Below are positions 1 to 9,824 of a stretch of 64,000 bases of DNA, one piece after another. The stretch is from Streptomyces sp. f51 (lineage in GTDB: Bacteria; Actinomycetota; Actinomycetes; Streptomycetales; Streptomycetaceae): contig NZ_CP149798.1 of NCBI RefSeq assembly GCF_037940415.1, forward strand, positions 2,972,501 to 3,036,500, read 5' to 3'. The position numbers and the translations under genes are program-made. The notes below the pieces were generated by a model. It was not told the origin of the DNA and made no database searches. It saw nothing but the letters and a program-made list of their open reading frames with translations. Position 1 is the stretch's first letter, and the number at the start of each line of letters is the position of its first letter.

Positions 1-539
1 GAGCCCTCCGCCTTCGGTGTGTCGCCGGCCTGGGTGACGCAGGCGCCCTTGCGCCACCACTCGGGCAGCATCGCGATGGCCTCGTCGCCCAGCGGGTTGA
101 CGCCCGGTCCTGCGGCCAGCGAGTGGGCCACCAGGACGTGCAGGCACTTCACCCGGTCGGGCATGCCGCCCGCGCTCGGGAAGCCCTCCAGGACCTCGAT
201 GGCGTCACGGCGCGCGATGTAGTCCTCGTGCGCGGCGCGGTAGGCGGCGGCCAGCTCGGGGTCGGTGGCCAGGCGTTCGGTCATCTCCTTCATGACCCCG
301 TTGGCCTCCAGCGTCCCGATCGCGGACGCGGCCCGGGGGCAGGTCAGGTAGTACGTGGTCGGGAACGGCGTGCCGTCGGGGAGGCGGGGCGCCGTCTCCA
401 CCACGTCCGGCTGGCCGCAGGGACAGCGGTGCACGATCGCGCGCAGCCCGCGCGGCGGGCGGCCGAGCTGCTGCTTGAAGGCCTCGACGTCGGCGTCGGT
501 GGGCTCGGTGCGCGGGGTGGTGGGCGGTGGCGTTTCCAT
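1..539 (-). CDS. DUF501 domain protein, 3' end cut by window edge
   Basis: Reads METPPPTTPRTEPTDADV from an ATG at 539 and stays open to the window edge, so about 179 residues are visible and the C-terminus is missing. Recognisable DUF501 features are the N-terminal segment with GRPPRGLRAIVHRCPCGQPD, the conserved TYYLTCPRAASAIGTLEANG stretch and a later cysteine in the segment RVKCLHVLVAHSLAAGP. The family is nearly always found beside the divIC/ftsB-type gene in actinobacteria, as here, 38 bp downstream of it on the same strand. Its biochemical function is unknown; the linkage only suggests a role near cell division or envelope work. The ribosome binding site is weak, so translation may depend on the upstream gene. 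Confidence 0.85.
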   Translation of the reverse strand, partial: METPPPTTPRTEPTDADVEAFKQQLGRPPRGLRAIVHRCPCGQPDVVETAPRLPDGTPFPTTYYLTCPRAASAIGTLEANGVMKEMTERLATDPELAAAYRAAHEDYIARRDAIEVLEGFPSAGGMPDRVKCLHVLVAHSLAAGPGVNPLGDEAIAMLPEWWRKGACVTQAGDTPKAEG

Positions 540-577
540 GCCGTGAGTCACGTGTCTTTCTGGTCAGTTCATGGTCG

Positions 578-1054
578 TCAGCGGTCTGCGGCGTCGGATT
601 TGTCCACGCCGTCCCAGACGTTGGTGTACCAGGGGCGGTCGGCGGTGCTCCGTTGGGCGCGGGCCTGCTTCGCGGCGTCCGGGTCGATCACGACGTAGCC
701 GGTCTCGCCCGGCATCACATAGTGCAGCCGCTGCCGGATCTGCTGCTCGGCGTACGCGTCGTCCTGCCAGCGCGCCTTGAGGTCGCGCAGCTGCTCGACC
801 CGCTGCCTGGCTTGCTCCCGCTGCCGCTCCAGATCGCCGATCTGGGCCCGCTGGGAGACGTACTGCCGCATCGGGTACGCGAGGGCGACGATCAGGGTGC
901 ACAGGACCATGGCGAGGAGCGCGGCCCGGCCGGTGAGCCGGGAGCGGCGCGCCTGCCGCTTGGTCTGGGAGCGGTAGACCCTGGCCGCCGTCTGCTCGCC
1001 GAGCAGCTTCAGCCTGGTCGAGGTGGAGAACCGGTCCCGGTCCTTCACGGCCAT
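578..1054 (-). CDS. divIC: FtsB/DivIC-family septum formation initiator
   Basis: The 158-residue protein has a basic cytoplasmic N-terminus, one membrane span at about residues 43-60, and a leucine/glutamine-rich coiled coil at about 65-93 beginning SQRAQIGDLERQREQ. A short C-terminal domain carries the family's P-G-E-T-G-Y pattern near 115-120. This is the bitopic architecture of FtsB/DivIC, which in other bacteria joins FtsL and FtsQ/DivIB in the divisome and helps switch on septal peptidoglycan synthesis. The ATG at 1054 follows a GGGAGG ribosome binding site. It sits between eno and the DUF501 gene on one strand, the usual actinobacterial order. Family assignment is firm; the symbol follows Streptomyces usage. 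Confidence 0.88.
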   Translation of the reverse strand: MAVKDRDRFSTSTRLKLLGEQTAARVYRSQTKRQARRSRLTGRAALLAMVLCTLIVALAYPMRQYVSQRAQIGDLERQREQARQRVEQLRDLKARWQDDAYAEQQIRQRLHYVMPGETGYVVIDPDAAKQARAQRSTADRPWYTNVWDGVDKSDAADR

Positions 1055-1102
1055 GAGTCCCGCCTCCCCGCTGCCGGCCCGCGGTGGGGGCCCGTCACGT
1101 GC

Positions 1103-1145
1103 GTACGTCCCCGCACACGGTACGGGACCGGGTACGGGGACGTAC
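1103..1145 (-). terminator. Candidate terminator after eno
   Basis: An 11-bp perfect inverted repeat (GTACGTCCCCG at 1103-1113, complement at 1135-1145) closes a 21-nt loop that itself contains GGTAC repeats. It lies 50 bp past the eno stop and before the divIC gene, where a terminator or processing hairpin is expected. There is no T-run. Confidence 0.45.
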
Positions 1146-1195
1146 GGAGGGCGCGGGACGAGCCGTGCGGCTCAGCCCTAGAAGGCCGTGCTCGC

Positions 1196-3525
<2,330 letters not shown>

Positions 3526-3530
3526 TCACC

Positions 3531-3752
3531 GACGCCTGCGAGGTGAGCTGTCGGGTTCGGGCCGAATGAGTTGCCCGGCCACGTGCCTCGGATCCCGTCT
3601 CCAGGACATCCGGCACGCGGCTTCACCCCAAGCCGATCCCGGACGTCTCTCGACTCCCGGGCCCGGCACTTACCTTGGGTCCCCCGCTCCTGCCTACGGC
3701 GCATGACGCGACGACTGTTCCCGTACGGCCGTTGGCAGGATTCGGCGTTGCG
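3531..3752 (-). promoter_or_regulatory. ydaO-yuaA (cyclic di-AMP) riboswitch
   Basis: The rpfA leader on the minus strand shows the conserved blocks of this class in order: CGCCGAATCCTGCC, then GGGGGACCC, then GGGGTGAAGCCGC, then CCCGACAGCTCACCTCGCAGG near the 3' end. The element ends about 17 nt before the rpfA start codon, so control could act on translation or on early termination. In Bacillus and Streptomyces this class turns genes off when c-di-AMP rises. The match is by conserved sequence only; no covariance score was computed. Confidence 0.9.
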
Positions 3753-3784
3753 ACCGTCGGGGCCCGCTGTGGCGAGCGGTCACG

Positions 3785-3814
3785 ACCGTAAGCAGTCGAT
3801 CGGCGGAAATTCAA
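3785..3814 (-). promoter_or_regulatory. Candidate promoter of rpfA
   Basis: Minus-strand TTGAAT (3809-3814), an 18-bp spacer and TACGGT (3785-3790) place the start near 3778, just before the riboswitch. The spacer contains CGATCGACTGC, which recurs in the rpfC promoter. Confidence 0.5.
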
Positions 3815-3894
3815 AGACGATCAGGGCTTCTGAGACCCATCTCTCACTTGCACCAAATGGGACATTCCGCAGCGAACCGTGACGCGAACTCCCG

Positions 3895-4836
3895 CTACTG
3901 CTGGGCCGTTTCGGCGACGACGGCAATGCTCCGACCAGGGACGACGAGGCCGGGACCACTGTCGGCGGCCGACGTGTCGGCGGCGGCCAGCTTGTCCCAG
4001 TCGGTACCGAGGCCGAGGTCGTCGGAACCGTCCCAGATGCTGCCCAAGACCTGTGCGGCGTACGAGGCGTCGGCGGTGTCGCTCCCGGCGCTCGCCGCGT
4101 GCCGTCCGGCGGAGCCGTCGGCGGCGTCGCCGGCCGTGTTCTCGGAGGCCTCGCCGCGGTGCCGTCCGGTACCGCTGCCCGGGGTGGCGGAGGCGCTCGA
4201 AGAGGCTTTCTTCTGGACCGACTTGGACGAATCAGCCGATTTGTCGGTCTTGTCCGCCGTCGCGTCCGCGGTGCCGGAGGTCTGCGAGGCGCTGGGCGCC
4301 GGGGTGCTGTCGGCCGAGGCCGAGGAGCCGCCCGAACCGGACGCGTCACTCGAAGCGGACGAACTGGGCGTAGTCGACAAACCGGAGGAAACATAGGAAC
4401 TGGAGTCGTCGCCGCCCGACGAGTCGCCGGCCACGCCCGTGTCGACGCTGATCTCGCCCGAGCCCTTGCTGAGCCCGGAGAGCGGACCACAGGTCGGCCA
4501 CGCCTTGAGACCCTGGTCGGCGAGCACCTTCTCGGCGACGGCTATCTGCTGCGAGCGGCTGGCCTGGTCGGCGGTCGGGGCGTAGTCGAGGCCGCCGTGC
4601 GCCTCCCAGTTGTCCTGGTCGAGCTGAAGGCCGCCGTAGTAGCCGTTGCCCTGGTTGGCGCTCCACGCGCCACCGCTCTCGCACTGCGCCACCCGGTCCC
4701 AGGTGGTTCCGTCGGCGGCGCTCGCGCTCGCCGCGGCGAGCAGCGGGATGGCGATCGCCGATCCGGTCACCCCCGCGGCGACGATGAGCGCGGGAGCCTG
4801 ACGAGGGCGACGGTGACGGCCGTTCCCGGAGAGCAT
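3895..4836 (-). CDS. rpfC: Resuscitation-promoting factor without LysM (RpfC)
   Basis: A second secreted Rpf-type muralytic protein of 313 residues. It has a signal peptide ending near residue 40, then an Rpf domain (about 42-118) with [14 protein letters not shown]52 and E53 are the disulfide cysteine and catalytic glutamate. A long Ser/Ala/Asp-rich tail follows, ending in a short conserved-looking stretch (ASYAAQVLGSIWDGSDDLGLGTDWDKLA). No LysM or other wall-binding repeat is visible, so it is likely released or held by the tail. ATG 4836 has GAAAGG 7 nt upstream. It lies next to rpfA but has its own promoter and no c-di-AMP leader, implying different timing. The symbol follows S. coelicolor usage from memory. 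Confidence 0.87.
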   Translation of the reverse strand: MLSGNGRHRRPRQAPALIVAAGVTGSAIAIPLLAAASASAADGTTWDRVAQCESGGAWSANQGNGYYGGLQLDQDNWEAHGGLDYAPTADQASRSQQIAVAEKVLADQGLKAWPTCGPLSGLSKGSGEISVDTGVAGDSSGGDDSSSYVSSGLSTTPSSSASSDASGSGGSSASADSTPAPSASQTSGTADATADKTDKSADSSKSVQKKASSSASATPGSGTGRHRGEASENTAGDAADGSAGRHAASAGSDTADASYAAQVLGSIWDGSDDLGLGTDWDKLAAADTSAADSGPGLVVPGRSIAVVAETAQQ

Positions 4837-4914
4837 GCGGAAGCCTTTCGCGTGACAGCGGGGAGCAGCGCGGCTCCCGTCAATCCGGAAGCATGGGTGC
4901 CGCGTTGATGGGTG

Positions 4915-4975
4915 AACGTAGCCGCAGTCGATCGCTGGTTACAAGTCGATGCAGTACAGATCACGCGAAGATCAC
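4915..4975 (-). promoter_or_regulatory. Candidate promoter and upstream direct repeat of rpfC
   Basis: Minus-strand TTGTAA (4939-4944), an 18-bp spacer and TACGTT (4915-4920) resemble the rpfA promoter, and both share CGATCGACTGC in the spacer (here 4924-4934). Just upstream GTGATCT occurs twice, 11 bp apart (4958-4964 and 4969-4975), a helical-turn spacing that suits an activator site. Confidence 0.5.
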
Positions 4976-5084
4976 AGATTTGATGGACCGTCATGTTCCG
5001 GTAGCCGTGGGAGCGCTCTTTCCGGTATGCGGAAGGATCACTTCAGCAGGGGTGACGAAGGGTCGGCGATGGGCCGATCAAGGC

Positions 5085-6356
5085 CTATTTGACCGGGGTG
5101 AACTCCACCGGAAGCGTGCGCAATCCCCGCATAATGAGCCCTCCGCGCCAGCGCAAATCGGCCGATTCTCCGGCGAGTTGGATGTCGGGAAGCCGGCTGA
5201 GGAGCGTTCCGAGCGCGGCCTGCCCCTCCAGCCTGGCGAGCGGCGCGCCCAGGCAGTAGTGGATGCCGTGGCCGTAGCCCAAGTGCTGAAGGTCACGTCG
5301 TGAGAGATCGAGCGTGTCCGGATCCTCGAAGCGTTCGGGGTCACGGTCCGCCGCCGCGAGGACCACGAGCACGGGGTCGCCGGCCGCGATGTCCTGTCCG
5401 CCGATCCGCACGTCCTCGGTCGCGAACCGCCAGGTGGCCAGTTCCACGGGCCCGTCGTAGCGCAGGAGTTCCTCCACACCCGTCTCCAGCAGCCCGCTCT
5501 CCCCGGCCGCGAGGGAGGTCTGGAGCCGCTCCCGCTGCCCGGGGTGGGTCAGCAGGGCGTGCATCCCGTTCCCGATGAGGTTGACCGTCGTCTCGAACCC
5601 GGCGAAGAGCAGGATGAAGGCCATCGCGGCGGCCTCGTTCTCGGTGAGGTGCTCACCGTGGTCGGAGGCGCGGATGAGCCCGGAGATGAGGTCCTCGCCC
5701 GGCTCGGGCTCCGCCGTCAGTGCCTCGCGCTTGCGGTGGATGAGCTCGGCGAGATAGCCGCGCATCTTCTTCACGGACCGGGCGACCCCGCCCCGCGGCC
5801 CGCCGCCGTGCCGGATCATCATGCCCGCCCAGTCCCGGAAGTCGTCCTGGTCCTCGCGCGGGACGCCGAGCAGGTCGCAGATGGCGTAGATGGGGAGCGG
5901 GAAGGCGAACTCGTGGATGAGGTCGGCGGAACCCCGGGCCGCGAACCCGTCGATGAGCTGATCCGTCAACTCCTGCACCCGCGGGGCGAACTCGGCCACG
6001 CGCCGGGGTGTGAACGCCTTGCTGACGAGCCGCCGCAGCCGGGTGTGGTCCGGCGGGTCGATGTTCAGCAGATGCGTCATCAGCTCGGCCTTGCGCTCCC
6101 CGGGGATCCCGGTCCGGCCCTTCGCGTGCTCGGGCTCGTCGTGGTGCGCGGGGTTCTTGGACAGCCGCTGGTCGGCGAGGGTCTGCTTGGCGTCGGCGTA
6201 CCGCGTGACGAGCCATGCCTCCACGCCACTGGGCAGCCGGGTGCGGTGCACGGGCGCGTGCTCCCTGAGCCAGGCGTACGCCGGGTAGGGGTCGGTGGCG
6301 AACTCCCAGGTGAAGAGTTCGGGGGCGGCGCTGGAGGTGGCTTCGTGCTCGGTCAC
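5085..6356 (-). CDS. Cytochrome P450 (CYP107-like)
   Basis: Soluble bacterial P450 monooxygenase of 423 residues. The I-helix oxygen-activation motif is seen in LLFAGFETTVN, the K-helix ExxR in EELLRY, and the haem loop in YGHGIHYCLGAPLARLEG with C368 as thiolate ligand. The first position of the haem signature is tyrosine where phenylalanine is usual. The N-terminal FTWEFATDPYPAYAWLREHAPVHR is typical of the CYP107 group. In this genomic position S. coelicolor has a P450 recalled as CYP107U1, which has been linked to development; substrate unknown. No ferredoxin gene is adjacent, so it must borrow redox partners. The ATG at 6356 is followed by good coding sequence; the region before it is repetitive. 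Confidence 0.9.
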   Translation of the reverse strand: MTEHEATSSAAPELFTWEFATDPYPAYAWLREHAPVHRTRLPSGVEAWLVTRYADAKQTLADQRLSKNPAHHDEPEHAKGRTGIPGERKAELMTHLLNIDPPDHTRLRRLVSKAFTPRRVAEFAPRVQELTDQLIDGFAARGSADLIHEFAFPLPIYAICDLLGVPREDQDDFRDWAGMMIRHGGGPRGGVARSVKKMRGYLAELIHRKREALTAEPEPGEDLISGLIRASDHGEHLTENEAAAMAFILLFAGFETTVNLIGNGMHALLTHPGQRERLQTSLAAGESGLLETGVEELLRYDGPVELATWRFATEDVRIGGQDIAAGDPVLVVLAAADRDPERFEDPDTLDLSRRDLQHLGYGHGIHYCLGAPLARLEGQAALGTLLSRLPDIQLAGESADLRWRGGLIMRGLRTLPVEFTPVK

Positions 6357-6695
6357 TCCCCGACGGTATCCGCAGCGGCCGACGGCCTCCCGCCCGCCCG
6401 CTTCCGGGACACCCCGGGCACACCCACCGGATCGCGACCTCGGCCCCGGCCCCGGCCCCGGCCCGACGGTCGCCTGCCCGGCTCACCGCCGTCCCGGCCA
6501 CCGGCCTCGCGGTCGCCCCGCGCGCCGTGCCCACCACACCACGGCCGCCGTGCCTCGACACCCGCGTCGCCATGCCCACCGCACCACGACCGCCACACCC
6601 TCGGCACCCATGTCGCCGTGCCCGCCAAGACCCGGTCGCCGGGCTCGCCGGCCGCCGCGCTCACCGCCACCCCGGCCGGCGCGCCCGCGGTCGTC
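6357..6695. repeat. Low-complexity intergenic region, imperfect tandem repeats
   Basis: No convincing gene. It contains a run of CGGCCC units near 6440-6465 and about two copies of a 45-46 bp imperfect tandem repeat (about 6527-6630, units starting RTGCCCACC). Open frames crossing it on both strands look like repeat translations without ribosome binding sites. Confidence 0.6.
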
Positions 6696-7847
6696 CTAGT
6701 CGTCGCCGTCGTCCTCGTGGTCCTCGGCGAAACCCTCGTCCCCCATGGTCTCCGTGTGGCCCTCCGCCGAGCGGATCGCGTCGCGGTACGTGCGTGCCGC
6801 CGCGCGCAGGGCCGCCTCGGGGTCGACGCCCTCGGCCTCGGCCCGTACGGCCATCGCCAGCAGTTCGTACCCCACGCCCTCCCCGGCGGGCAGCGGGACG
6901 TCGAGTCCCGCCGTGCGCGCCCGGGACGACAGCTTGGCCGACAGGGCCAGGCCCGGCTGGCCGAGCGGGACGCCCTGGGTCACGGAGGTGCGCCGCTTCT
7001 CCTCGGCCTTGGTCCGCAGCCAGTGCTCCTTGACCTCCTCGGGCGTGGTGGCCGTCTCGTCCCCGAAGACATGGGGGTGGCGGTGGATCAGCTTGGCGAC
7101 GATCCCCCCGGCCACGTCGTCGATCGAGAACGGGGCCTCCGGGTCGTCCTCGGCGATCCGGGAGTGGAAGACGACCTGGAGCAGCACGTCACCCAGTTCC
7201 TCGCGCAGTTCGTCCCGGTCACCCTCCTCGATGGCCTCGACGAGTTCGTACGCCTCCTCCAGGCCGTACTTCGCCAGGCCCTCGTGCGTCTGGCGGGACG
7301 ACCAGGGGCACTCGGCGCGGATGCGGTCCATCACCTGGACGAGGTCGAGCAGCCGGGCACCCGGCAGGTCGTACGAGGCGGGCAGCAGTTCCAGGTCGGG
7401 CATCCGTATGCGGCCGGAGCCCGCGAGACGGGCCAGACCGTCGGTGAGCCGGGCATCGCCCTCGCCGGTGGCGACGACGACCACCGTGCGCCCGCCTTCG
7501 CACGCGTCGACCAGCTCCCGCGCGGTCGGGGACTCCGTGTCGACGCCGACGCCGGCCTCGCGAAGATAGGGCACCTGCGGGTGCGCGCCGTCCGAGCACA
7601 GCACCCGGTCGGCGGCGTGCAGCGCCTGCCATGCCTGCCAGGACAGCAGGCCCGGCGCGACCCGGTGGCTGGTGGTGAGCAGGACGATCCGGCCGGGACC
7701 GCCGTCGCCCGCCTCCTCGGCGATCGCGTCGGCGGTGGTGTCGCCCGCCGCGGTCACGGCGGCCGCGGACGCGCTCTCCGCGGTCGGGCCGGCCGCACTC
7801 CACTGACCGCCCTGAGCGGCCCCCGTCGGTTCACTGGTTGCGTTCAC
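6696..7847 (-). CDS. mazG: Nucleoside triphosphate pyrophosphohydrolase MazG
   Basis: Hydrolyses nucleoside triphosphates to monophosphates and pyrophosphate, a house-cleaning role against aberrant nucleotides. The C-terminal half holds the MazG all-alpha domain with metal-binding glutamates in GLEEAYELVEAI and ELREELGDVLLQVVFH, then HRHPHVFGDE. The N-terminal half (GRIVLLTTSHRVAPGLLSWQAWQALHAAD) is a degenerate tetrapyrrole-methylase-like domain as in YabN-type MazG proteins. It ends in an acidic tail. The start is uncertain: GTG 7847 was chosen over the in-frame GTG 7892, which has no ribosome binding site and little coding bias. It is 84 bp downstream of the SurA-like gene and likely co-transcribed. 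Confidence 0.88.
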   Translation of the reverse strand: MNATSEPTGAAQGGQWSAAGPTAESASAAAVTAAGDTTADAIAEEAGDGGPGRIVLLTTSHRVAPGLLSWQAWQALHAADRVLCSDGAHPQVPYLREAGVGVDTESPTARELVDACEGGRTVVVVATGEGDARLTDGLARLAGSGRIRMPDLELLPASYDLPGARLLDLVQVMDRIRAECPWSSRQTHEGLAKYGLEEAYELVEAIEEGDRDELREELGDVLLQVVFHSRIAEDDPEAPFSIDDVAGGIVAKLIHRHPHVFGDETATTPEEVKEHWLRTKAEEKRRTSVTQGVPLGQPGLALSAKLSSRARTAGLDVPLPAGEGVGYELLAMAVRAEAEGVDPEAALRAAARTYRDAIRSAEGHTETMGDEGFAEDHEDDGDD

Positions 7848-7931
7848 CCCTCGAACGTAACCCACGCCGCCGACACCCCCGGAGTTGTCCACAGGCTGGG
7901 GGGCGCCGCCGGTCCGTCGCCCCCCGGCGGG

Positions 7932-8591
7932 CTAGGCGGGCTGCTGCGGGGCCGCCGCGGAGACCTCGCGCAGCCACGGCGTCCTGGCGTCGACCCGGCT
8001 GCTCTTCTGGACGTCCCAGGCGCCGTAGCGCGGGTTCAGGTCGACCCGCAGCTGCTGGGAGGCGGAGGACATGGCCTTCCAGAAGGCGGCCTTGCCGGCG
8101 GTGGTGTTCATGTCGACGCCGAGCGCGGCGGCGAGCTTGCGGGCCTCGATCTCCGTACGGAGGCTGTCGTCGAGGCGCTTGGGAGCCACGCCGTAGTTCG
8201 ACAGCCAGGCCGTCTCCAAAGCCTTCGAGCCGCCCGCCTGCTGTTCCAGGGCCGCGCGCATCTGCTGGGAGTCCTTGCGGGTGACGGTCACACCGGCGTT
8301 CCTGGCCGCCCGGTCGAGGACCCGGTCCAGCACCATGCCGTGCAGGGTGTCGCGGGTCAGGCTCGCGGTGCTCGCGACGACCTGCGCGTACTGGGCGTCG
8401 TCCTTGCTGGCGGCCCGCTGCGCCGAGCGCACCTCGCCGACCCGGCTCTCCAGCTGCGAGACGGTGATCCGGGTGTCGCCGACAACGGCCGCCGCGCCCG
8501 GATGGGCGGTGCTGCCACAGCCGGTGAGCAAGGGGGCCGCGGCGACGATCGCGGCGGAGAGGACGAGCGCGGTGCGACGGCGGCGGTGCAA
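7932..8591 (-). CDS. SurA N-terminal-like lipoprotein
   Basis: A 219-residue exported lipoprotein. The signal peptide ends in a lipobox LLTGC (mature Cys near residue 24). The rest, with VVGDTRITVSQLESRVGEVRSA, resembles the SurA/PrsA N-terminal chaperone domain. No parvulin-type peptidyl-prolyl isomerase domain is present, so a folding-chaperone role is inferred from family only. The start is TTG at 8591, chosen because GGGAGG lies 5 nt before it and the signal peptide begins there (HRRRRTALVLSAAI); the frame is open much further upstream through another gene's sequence. It is followed on the same strand by mazG, a pairing seen in other Streptomyces. Confidence 0.85.
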   Translation of the reverse strand: MHRRRRTALVLSAAIVAAAPLLTGCGSTAHPGAAAVVGDTRITVSQLESRVGEVRSAQRAASKDDAQYAQVVASTASLTRDTLHGMVLDRVLDRAARNAGVTVTRKDSQQMRAALEQQAGGSKALETAWLSNYGVAPKRLDDSLRTEIEARKLAAALGVDMNTTAGKAAFWKAMSSASQQLRVDLNPRYGAWDVQKSSRVDARTPWLREVSAAAPQQPA

Positions 8592-8824
8592 GGAAGCCTC
8601 CCGAGGAGATTGTGCGACGGTGCACAAAGTCTTGCGGTGATCGATGGTAGGCAGTGGCCCGCCTCTCGGCCAGCCATTCGACCAACGATTCACGACGACT
8701 TCGGGCACCGCCGGGACTTCCCCGCCTCGGGGAACGGCCGTTGTCCGCCCGTACGGGTGACGGCGGGCCGACCGGTCGCCCGATCGCCCCGCCGCCGCGG
8801 TCCCCCGAGTGGTCGTCCCCCGCG

Positions 8825-9652
8825 TCAGCCGGTGATGGCGACCGGCGCGTCCCAGGCGTCGCGGTCCACGGTGATCGTGACCCCGCCGATGGTCTCCTTG
8901 CTGTTGACCATGTACTGGTGGGCACGGCTGTGGTCCGTGAACTGGGTGGAACCCCAAGGCCAGTCGCTGGTGGTGGTGTTGGTCTTGTCCCACAGCGCGT
9001 ACCAGAGGTTGCCCGGCAGGTCCGTCTTGTCGGCCGCGGTGGCGATCGCCTTGGCGCTGGAGCTGGTGAAGCCGTAGTACCCGGAGCGGTACGTCTTGGC
9101 GCGCAGGGCCTTGTCGAAGGAGCGCACATAGGTGAGCACGGCGTCGTTGCACGCCTTGTTCGTGATGTCGTACGACTCCATGTCGAGGTAGACCGGGCTG
9201 CCGGCCTTCATGCCGAGGGCGGAGGCCTTGGCGACCGCGTCCGCTCCGTCGGCCGCGCCGAGCGAGGCGGCGGTCGCGGCGGTGATCTTCTCGGGGCTGC
9301 TCCCTGTCTGGCAGGAGGGCTGGGCGCCGACGTAGAGCGGGACGAGCTTCCAGCCCATGGTGCTGACCGACTTGACCCAGGACGCGGTGAGGTTGGGCTG
9401 GTTGCACCCGCGGTTCTTGCCGCCGATGTACACGGCCGCGGCCCCGTAGAAACCGGTGTGCCAGGCCGTCATCGCGCTGAGCGAGGGCGCGGCGCAGGTG
9501 TCGAAGGCGCGGCCCGTGAAGGTCTTCTGGGCGGGCCAGGTCGTGGCCGCCATGGAGGTCTGCGCGGCGACACCGGCGCCGGCGACGACCGCGACCCCGG
9601 CCACTCCCCAGGTGACGTACCTGCGCTTGCGCGACTGACGATGCTCGGACAA
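8825..9652 (-). CDS. Secreted DUF1906 (Rv2525c-like glycoside hydrolase-like) protein
   Basis: A 275-residue exported protein. The N-terminus RKRRYVTWGVAGVAVVAGAG is a signal peptide with a twin-arginine-like RR, so Tat export is possible. The mature part matches the DUF1906 / Rv2525c glycoside-hydrolase-like fold: FDTCAAPS at its start, YIGGKN, KLVPLYVG and the acidic pair in PVYLDMESYD, followed by SGYYGF and NLWYALWD. The mycobacterial relative is Tat-exported and affects the cell wall; the enzyme activity is unproven. The start codon is TTG with GTAGG 5 nt upstream. It stands alone between the SurA-like gene and the kinase operon, with a TTGACC on the minus strand near 9745 as a possible -35. 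Confidence 0.82.
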   Translation of the reverse strand: MSEHRQSRKRRYVTWGVAGVAVVAGAGVAAQTSMAATTWPAQKTFTGRAFDTCAAPSLSAMTAWHTGFYGAAAVYIGGKNRGCNQPNLTASWVKSVSTMGWKLVPLYVGAQPSCQTGSSPEKITAATAASLGAADGADAVAKASALGMKAGSPVYLDMESYDITNKACNDAVLTYVRSFDKALRAKTYRSGYYGFTSSSAKAIATAADKTDLPGNLWYALWDKTNTTTSDWPWGSTQFTDHSRAHQYMVNSKETIGGVTITVDRDAWDAPVAITG

Positions 9653-9824
9653 GTGAACCTACCCCTGCTTGTTCGGTGGTACGGCCGGTCGCGCGATGAC
9701 GGCGAACACAGCGCGCGAGGAGGCGCGCACGGCACGAAACAGGTCAACTTAACGGGCCACGCATGCCCGTTCGGAAACGAACGCCCCTGGAAAATCACAA
9801 GATCCCTTCAGGGCACGGCAAAAT

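Noticed and set aside
4837..4990. Second c-di-AMP riboswitch upstream of rpfC
   Set aside because: None of the conserved ydaO blocks is present; only a promoter and a short direct repeat are seen.
6353..6670. Gly/Arg-rich minus-strand frame upstream of the P450 gene
   Set aside because: Translation of imperfect tandem repeats, no ribosome binding site, no family resemblance.
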